64,000 bases of DNA, taken from NCBI RefSeq assembly GCF_051903075.1, contig NZ_CP182424.1, positions 124,001 to 188,000 on the forward strand, in the 5' to 3' direction. This DNA comes from Embleya sp051903075 (GTDB lineage Bacteria > Actinomycetota > Actinomycetes > Streptomycetales > Streptomycetaceae). A program made the position numbers and the translations under genes. Below are positions 58,981 through 64,000 of this stretch, piece by piece (position 1 is the stretch's first letter; each line of letters starts with the position of its first letter). A model generated the notes under the pieces. It did no database searches and was not told the origin of the DNA. It saw only the letters and a program-made list of their open reading frames with translations.

Positions 58981-59796
58981 CGGGGCTCCCATCTGGGGGC
59001 GGACGAAAGTCGGCGCGAGCACGATGGTGACGATGCGCGAGCGTCAGTTTCATGGGCGGCCGGCCGCTGCACGGTTTTCGACGAACGGGAACGCGATCAG
59101 TGCGAGGGTGTCTGCGGCGAGTGTCTGAGCGGCGGCGCCAGGCTCGTAGAGCCGCATGCTCCAGTGCCAAGGTCGCGAACGACACACCGAGGCGAGCAGG
59201 GCCCAACGGGTGCTCGGCCCGCACCGGATCGTGGTCGACTGGGGGCGTTCCCCTGCGGGGAAACGACCACCAGCCTCGGCTGGCCGCGACCAACAATACA
59301 GCATGGATGAGATTTATAAAATCTACTTCCATGTGCAACGGTTCGCCTGCGGCGATCGGGATGCGCGGACGGACGGATGGAGTGCCGTCCCCGATCGCCC
59401 GCCCGCGCAGCGTGTCGATCCAACCACACGACTCGAAAATGCGTGCGATCGGACTGATGGATCCAGCGTGGCGGCCGACATCGCTGTGGCGGACACACTG
59501 CTCGAGATGGGGCCAGAACGGGATTTGCCGACCCGCGTGCCCGCCATGACAAGTTTGTACGTTCGATGCGGTGCGTGGTCCACACAGGAGAACTCGGGAC
59601 CGGTCGGATCACGATGAGCGCTGCTTGGAGGCTGCCCGGCCGGGGCGGATCGCCCTTTCCCGCGGCCAGCGCCGCAGCGTTGCCGGCGAAAGGGGTGTGG
59701 GAGAACTCGACTCCGCACCCCGTTCGATGTCACACGGCCGGTCCTGGCGACACCTCTATCAGTGTCCGCACGCACACCATCGAGGAGTTGCCCGAA
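58981..59796. other. Intergenic, about 800 nt, possible broken small gene
   Basis: On the minus strand a frame from 59338 (MHMEVDFINLIHAVLLV) looks coding up to about 59155. A different frame continues plausibly to 59050 (LAADTLALIAFPFVENRA). Together they could be one small gene with a frameshift, or two unrelated short frames. The 59280-59340 stretch is AT-rich. Confidence 0.3.
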
Positions 59797-60420
59797 ATGA
59801 ACGAAGCAGCCCCCGGCGGGCAGGTTCCGCCACTCGTTCACACCACCGTCCTGGAGATGCCCGGCGGAGCCGTCCACGCCGACGGCGTGCTCTTCGTGCC
59901 GCAAGGCGGCAGAGGCGGCCCCCTCGCGCATGCGCTGCGGACGCCACGTCAAAGTGCGTCACGGTCGGGGCATCGGGTCCGAGTCAGCGTCGCGCGGCCG
60001 GACGGCGCAGTTCACACCATCGTGGTCGAACCCGATGGTCACGTCGTCGTCATGGCCTGGCATCGACCTCGACCCGAGACCGGCCCGGCCGATCCGCGGG
60101 CCACTCCCACCGTGGCGGAACAGAACGAACTCGCAGCCACCGCCACAGCCCTCGAATTCCAGGCCCTCGCGGAACGATTCCGGAACGATGCGCGGGCAAG
60201 TCATCTGTTCGGTCTGGCCGCCGCCACCCTCAACCATCTCGGATCACCGCCTCTGCAGGTCGCCCGGGTGCTCGACCACGGTCTCGGAACGTGGCTGCGG
60301 TCCTCGACCCCGGACCCCCAGACCGGCTATACGCTCGCGCACCTCCTGGTTCGGGTCGCTCCGGACCGCACACTCTCTCTGGTTGCTGTACTCGGTCGCC
60401 TCGCGTCACTCGCCGGATGA
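59797..60420 (+). CDS. Hypothetical protein
   Basis: 207 residues from an ATG at 59797 with GAGGAG 10 nt upstream. N-terminal strands (VRVSVARPDGAVHTIVVEPD) precede a helical half (FGLAAATLNHLGSPPLQVAR). No family is recognised. Confidence 0.55.
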   Translation: MNEAAPGGQVPPLVHTTVLEMPGGAVHADGVLFVPQGGRGGPLAHALRTPRQSASRSGHRVRVSVARPDGAVHTIVVEPDGHVVVMAWHRPRPETGPADPRATPTVAEQNELAATATALEFQALAERFRNDARASHLFGLAAATLNHLGSPPLQVARVLDHGLGTWLRSSTPDPQTGYTLAHLLVRVAPDRTLSLVAVLGRLASLAG

Positions 60421-60492
60421 GGGCAACCCGAAGCGCTCAAGCCTTCCACGTGCGCCGGAGCCCCCGACGACATCAACCCGCCTGCCGCGACG

Positions 60493-61044
60493 TCAAGACG
60501 CAGAACCTTCTCCAGCTCGGGCACGTACGGCGAACGGCTTTGAGGGAAGAGGAAAGCGAGGCTGCTGGTGGGGGTCCCAGCCGTATTGGTGGGCCTTGTC
60601 CGCCCGAACGACGACCACACGTGTACCACCGGGCCCCGAAGGTCCGAGAAGGTATTCGTAACACAACTCCCCCCTGTGGTGCCGGCCGCGCACAGGCACG
60701 GTGCCGAGCCGGCACAGCCACCACGCAGCCTCGTTCATGGTGCGCGCGCGACGAAGGACTCCGTCGACCGAGTCGCACACCAACCAGGGCATGTGTGCGG
60801 CCGGAGTGCAGTAGGTGGCCCTGACGTCGGACAGGTGGAAGTAGGACTGCGACCGCGCGTTCGCATCGTGCGCGTCCTTCACGACCCAGCCGTTGATGCG
60901 AGCCGTTCGACCGCCCATGGGGTTGTCGGCGTATGTGGGCAGTACGCGGTATCGCCCGTCCGAAGTCCGATAGCCGTGGCCGTCCGGGTCACGCTGCAAC
61001 GTGCAGGGGTAGATGGGTCGATGCACCGTTTGCCTGTCGGGCAC
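60493..61044 (-). CDS. Hypothetical protein
   Basis: 183 residues from a GTG at 61044. Aromatic- and Cys-containing middle part (RATYCTPAAHMPWLVCDS; NEAAWWLCRLGTVPVRGRHH). Normal coding character. Function unknown. Confidence 0.55.
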   Translation of the reverse strand: MPDRQTVHRPIYPCTLQRDPDGHGYRTSDGRYRVLPTYADNPMGGRTARINGWVVKDAHDANARSQSYFHLSDVRATYCTPAAHMPWLVCDSVDGVLRRARTMNEAAWWLCRLGTVPVRGRHHRGELCYEYLLGPSGPGGTRVVVVRADKAHQYGWDPHQQPRFPLPSKPFAVRARAGEGSAS

Positions 61045-61252
61045 GGCGTCCTCCGAGGTCGGGTCGGGACGGCGAAGGCATTGTGCGGCCCCTCGAAACG
61101 GTCGTGGTCAGGACACGGCTCGTGCGGTTGCCGCATCATCCGATTCGTCGCCACGCCTTCCTGAACGCGGGAATCGGATCGCACGGTCGCCGGGCACGCG
61201 GGCGGTGCGACGTCGGCGTCCCGCGCGGGCGCTGCACGAGGGTGTGGCGGGT

Positions 61253-62260
61253 TCAGTCGGACGGCACGAAGTACACCTCGCAGTGCCGGTCGGCGTGGCC
61301 GAAGAACAAGAGCACCGTCTCCTCGTCGCTCAGCCCGTCGGGGTCGGCCGGGGCGGACTCGTCGACTTCGACGAGGTCGCTCCAGTTCGCGCGGGCGTAC
61401 GCCGCGAGCACTTCCCGAGCGGCCGATTCGGTGAGGTGGTCACTCGTCTGCCTGTGGGTCGCCCCGCCACCGTCCACGACGATCTTGCAGACCCACTTGC
61501 CCCCGGCCGGGGAAGCGTCGCTGCGCCGTGTGGGGGCCGGGCCGGAGAGCGGGACGCAGTCGATGACGTGGGCGTGGTGGACGGTGTCGTCGTCCAGGAG
61601 CAGTGTGACCGTCGGGATGCGCTCGTGGTGGAAGGGTCGGGACAGGTACGCGTTGACGACGGTGCCCGTGCGTTCATACGTGGCGCCGTGGACGTATACC
61701 AGGGCCGTCACCCGCACGCCGTCCGCGAAGACCGGATCGGGGTCGGGGTCGGCCCCCTCCGGACCCAGGACCGGCGAGAACAGTTCCCAGTCTCCGTCGG
61801 GGAAGGTCATCAGGATCCGGCCGTCGCCGAAGTCGGCCACGTCGGTGCCGAACCAGCGGTCGCGCATGTGCGCAGCGATCGCCTTCGCTGGCTTGGGGCC
61901 GTCGTCCGACCAATTGCCCCGGGCACAGCTGATACGGCCGTTCCGCGAACGGGTGAGTCGATAGGAGTCTGCGGTGAGCAGACTCGCGAGCCGCGCGAGG
62001 ATGTCGTCGGTCGACGTAGGCCGGGTTCCGGCGGCGACGGCGCGGCCGGCTCGCGTGACGTGCGGGGCGAATTCTCCGGTGGTGTCGCCGGCGGCCTCGG
62101 CCTGGGCTCGGGTCCGGCCATGCGGGTCCAGGTCACGAACCCATCCGTTGGCCGCGAGCGAGCGCACGGTCGACGGCGCGGTGTCGTCGGGGATTCTCCC
62201 GGCGGCGTGTTCGCTCGCGAGCCGGATCTGTCGTGCCTGAACGGGGGTGGGCTTGGTCAA
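61253..62260 (-). CDS. Hypothetical protein with N-terminal helical segment
   Basis: 335 residues from a TTG at 62260 with GGAGGG 6 nt upstream; a longer start at 62317 is less likely. The first 40 residues (PVQARQIRLASEHAAGRIPD, then TVRSLAANGWV) look like a small winged-helix-like unit. The rest is beta-rich with YLSRPFHHERIPTVTLLLDD near 200. No family is recognised. Confidence 0.6.
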   Translation of the reverse strand: MTKPTPVQARQIRLASEHAAGRIPDDTAPSTVRSLAANGWVRDLDPHGRTRAQAEAAGDTTGEFAPHVTRAGRAVAAGTRPTSTDDILARLASLLTADSYRLTRSRNGRISCARGNWSDDGPKPAKAIAAHMRDRWFGTDVADFGDGRILMTFPDGDWELFSPVLGPEGADPDPDPVFADGVRVTALVYVHGATYERTGTVVNAYLSRPFHHERIPTVTLLLDDDTVHHAHVIDCVPLSGPAPTRRSDASPAGGKWVCKIVVDGGGATHRQTSDHLTESAAREVLAAYARANWSDLVEVDESAPADPDGLSDEETVLLFFGHADRHCEVYFVPSD

Positions 62261-62400
62261 GGGAGTCCCTCCGTGAAGGTGGGGTCGGCGCGTCCCCGGA
62301 GTGCTTCCCGAGGACAACGACGAGCGGTGGTGGCGGCTGTAGTCGGGGCGTGGGCTCGCACCGGGCCATACAGGAACCGGAAGCGCGAGCCGCCTCCGAA

Positions 62401-62442
62401 TACCTCTTTATAGTACCGAATAATTGACAATTATACAATGAT
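62401..62442 (-). promoter_or_regulatory. AT-rich patch with a consensus -10 and inverted repeat
   Basis: In otherwise GC-rich DNA, a perfect minus-strand TATAAT sits at 62430-62435, and AATTG-a-CAATT at 62422-62432 overlaps it. It lies upstream of the minus-strand gene starting at 62260. A -35 match is not clear. Confidence 0.4.
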
Positions 62443-62449
62443 TGCGTGG

Positions 62450-62758
62450 TCATGTGCCCCGCTCGCATTCCGAGGTGTCCGTCGTCGGCCGTCCGCCGAT
62501 GCGCTCGATGAGGCATCGCAGCCCGGCTGCCTTGTCCTCGGAAAGCGGCTCGCTCACCACCGCCCTCACATGGGACGCTCCGAGGCTGCCGGCCTGCATC
62601 AGTTCCTCGGAGTCGTCCTCGCCTTCCGTCTCCACCGCAGGAGAGTTCGGGAATGGACCACACATGTGTCGCTCCGGGTTGGCCCGGCGGACCCGGGCCC
62701 GTCGATGTGCTTCGTTGGTGTGTCGTGCTCGCGCGAGCAACCGGTCGTCGAGGAGCAA
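62450..62758 (-). CDS. Small hypothetical protein, start uncertain
   Basis: About 102 residues from a TTG at 62758; the frame is open further upstream, overlapping the end of the next gene. Codon third positions are strongly GC and segments look natural (LLDDRLLARARHTNEAHRRA; GASHVRAVVSEPLSEDKAAG). Probably cotranscribed with the gene ending at 62811. Function unknown. Confidence 0.4.
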   Translation of the reverse strand: MLLDDRLLARARHTNEAHRRARVRRANPERHMCGPFPNSPAVETEGEDDSEELMQAGSLGASHVRAVVSEPLSEDKAAGLRCLIERIGGRPTTDTSECERGT

Positions 62759-62810
62759 CTTCCCGGCTGTCCCGACCCGGTCGCCGGGAACGAGGAGGCC
62801 CGCCGTGCTG

Positions 62811-63995
62811 TCACTCGTCCTCCGTGATTTCGTCCCACACGTACACCGGGCCCCGCAGCCTGCGGACGGGCTTGCCCTTGGGGCCGTTGTAGTGCTTCCT
62901 GATGATGCGTTCGCCGTGAGTGCAGCCACCGGACGCGTGGGCCCACGTGTTCAGGCAGCGGTTCGGACTGCGGTACGGCGGCACCTCCCAACGGAATTCG
63001 GTGCGCGGCGGCCGGCGGCCCTGACCGGCCTGCCGATCCTTCTCGGTGGCGTCCGCGGGCGGTCGCATTGCGGTTCGCAACCGTACGACCCGCACGTCAC
63101 CGTCGGACGTGACGCCTGCGCGCCGGTCCCTGCGTCGTCCGGCGCGGTCACGGGGGACCACCTCGGTCTCGGTCCACGCGTGTCGGCCGGTCTGTGACAT
63201 CAACTGCCAGGCCGTGTAGACGGTTTGTGCCCACCGTCCGGTCGTTCCCAGAGGGGATCCCTGGGCGGGGAAGCTGGTGCCCAGGAGCAGAACGGTCTCG
63301 TTGTCCCAGGTCAGTTGGGGTCTCCCAGGCGTTCGGAGCGAGGCGAGTACCTGGCTCGAGGTGGTTCGCCCGCCGAGCGGGTCGAGGACGACCGTGTCCG
63401 GGGCCAGGGCACCGTAGGCCGCGCCGCACGCCGTGTAGAAGGTGATCCATATGCCCTGGCGGCCGGGCTCGATCAGCCGCCAGCCGTGTTCCGTGTTGGC
63501 GAGCCAGTCCGTGGGCACATTCGCTCCGAGAACCGGCTCGGCCGTCCACAACGACCACGAGACCGCCACGATGGGTGTGTGTACGGCGCGGGCTTCGTCG
63601 TCCGATATCCCGAGATCTCCGGGCGTGATCTCGTACGAGCCGATCGGTGATTCGAAGACCATCAATCCGCTCGGGGAGGGGAGGCGTCCGGCATCGATCG
63701 CCTCCGTCGGCGGCGTCGAGGCGGCGGCTACCGCGGCAGCCGTGGTCTCCTCGTCCACCTGGTAGATCCGGGCGTCAGCCAAGCGCTGCGATTCCTGACC
63801 GCAGAGCGCGAACGCCGCCGCCACGGCCGGGTCGCGCGCTTCGGGGACGTAGGGAAACAGAGACGTCCGTACGTTCGTGAGGGAGCATGCCATCGAGAGG
63901 AGTCCGATGTCAGTTCGATTGAACTCTTCCATCTCGTGGCGCCACTCGGCGAGTTGCCGGGACTCCGGGAGCGTCCAGGACCAACGGTCGGGCAC
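62811..63995 (-). CDS. Hypothetical protein, N-terminus may lie beyond the window
   Basis: 394 residues from a GTG at 63995, but the frame is open to the window edge, so the real start could be outside. It has an ordered middle part (IGSYEITPGDLGISDDEARA; VVLDPLGGRTTSSQVLASLR). The C-terminus is basic with NRCLNTWAHASGGCTHGERI, whose Cys/His pattern could bind a metal. No family is recognised. Confidence 0.55.
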   Translation of the reverse strand: MPDRWSWTLPESRQLAEWRHEMEEFNRTDIGLLSMACSLTNVRTSLFPYVPEARDPAVAAAFALCGQESQRLADARIYQVDEETTAAAVAAASTPPTEAIDAGRLPSPSGLMVFESPIGSYEITPGDLGISDDEARAVHTPIVAVSWSLWTAEPVLGANVPTDWLANTEHGWRLIEPGRQGIWITFYTACGAAYGALAPDTVVLDPLGGRTTSSQVLASLRTPGRPQLTWDNETVLLLGTSFPAQGSPLGTTGRWAQTVYTAWQLMSQTGRHAWTETEVVPRDRAGRRRDRRAGVTSDGDVRVVRLRTAMRPPADATEKDRQAGQGRRPPRTEFRWEVPPYRSPNRCLNTWAHASGGCTHGERIIRKHYNGPKGKPVRRLRGPVYVWDEITEDE

Positions 63996-64000
63996 CCGGA

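Overview
The window looks like accessory DNA of a streptomycete (Streptomycetaceae, order Streptomycetales). It is very GC-rich, uses many GTG and TTG starts, and has many 4-nt ATGA/GTGA stop-start overlaps. It also carries family markers typical of these bacteria: XRE regulators with DUF5753 or DUF397 partners, S-adenosyl methyltransferases of the DUF574 type, RsbW/STAS-like proteins and an FxLD lanthipeptide locus. A replication/partition-like module at 17.0-24.2 kb suggests a large (probably linear) plasmid or a plasmid-derived chromosome arm. That is inference. No rRNA, tRNA, CRISPR array or intact transposase was seen.

Layout. 0-3.1 kb: a cut-off tandem Nudix protein, a second Nudix hydrolase with a probable operator at its start, and a PIG-L deacetylase, then a 48-bp perfect palindrome. 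3.4-16.9 kb: an FxLD class I lanthipeptide locus. The precursor (11969-12151) is followed on the minus strand by a short LanB (glutamylation part), LanC, a protein fusing the LanB elimination domain to an isoaspartate-type O-methyltransferase, a helical partner protein and an ABC exporter. A divergent XRE regulator lies next to three copies of a 10-bp operator-like word. A second methyltransferase/partner pair lies on the other side (14543-16893). 17.0-24.2 kb: a 5'-3' exonuclease, a small P-loop ATPase, a winged-helix zinc protein (possible Rep), ParA with a duplicated N-terminal DNA-binding-like region, and a ParB-like protein ending at a 54-bp palindrome.

24.9-37.1 kb: an operon of a formyltransferase-like/LuxR-HTH fusion and a helicase with four helicase-associated (HA) repeats. 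It is followed by a tiny peptide gene overlapping an ABC exporter. On the other strand lies a SNF2 helicase with an N-terminal double-stranded-RNA-binding-like domain and its SWIM zinc-finger partner. 37.6-47.3 kb: four paralogous regulators sharing an unusual N-terminal domain, each followed by a different enzyme (phosphotransferase, GNAT acetyltransferase, TrmO-like methyltransferase, 2H phosphoesterase). A DUF5753/DUF397 pair lies among them. 47.4-64 kb: a divergent aldo-keto reductase-like protein, RsbW-like and STAS proteins, thymidylate-kinase-like P-loop proteins (one with a lost P-loop), an endonuclease/exonuclease/phosphatase, a DUF574 methyltransferase and many small unknown proteins.

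Standout items are: the [regulator+enzyme] array; the duplicated methyltransferase/partner pair around the lanthipeptide locus; the dsRBD-SNF2/SWIM and formyltransferase-HTH/HA-helicase operons; and a 174-bp intergenic element present twice (31146-31319 and 48673-48846) with conserved inverted ends and identical internal spacing.
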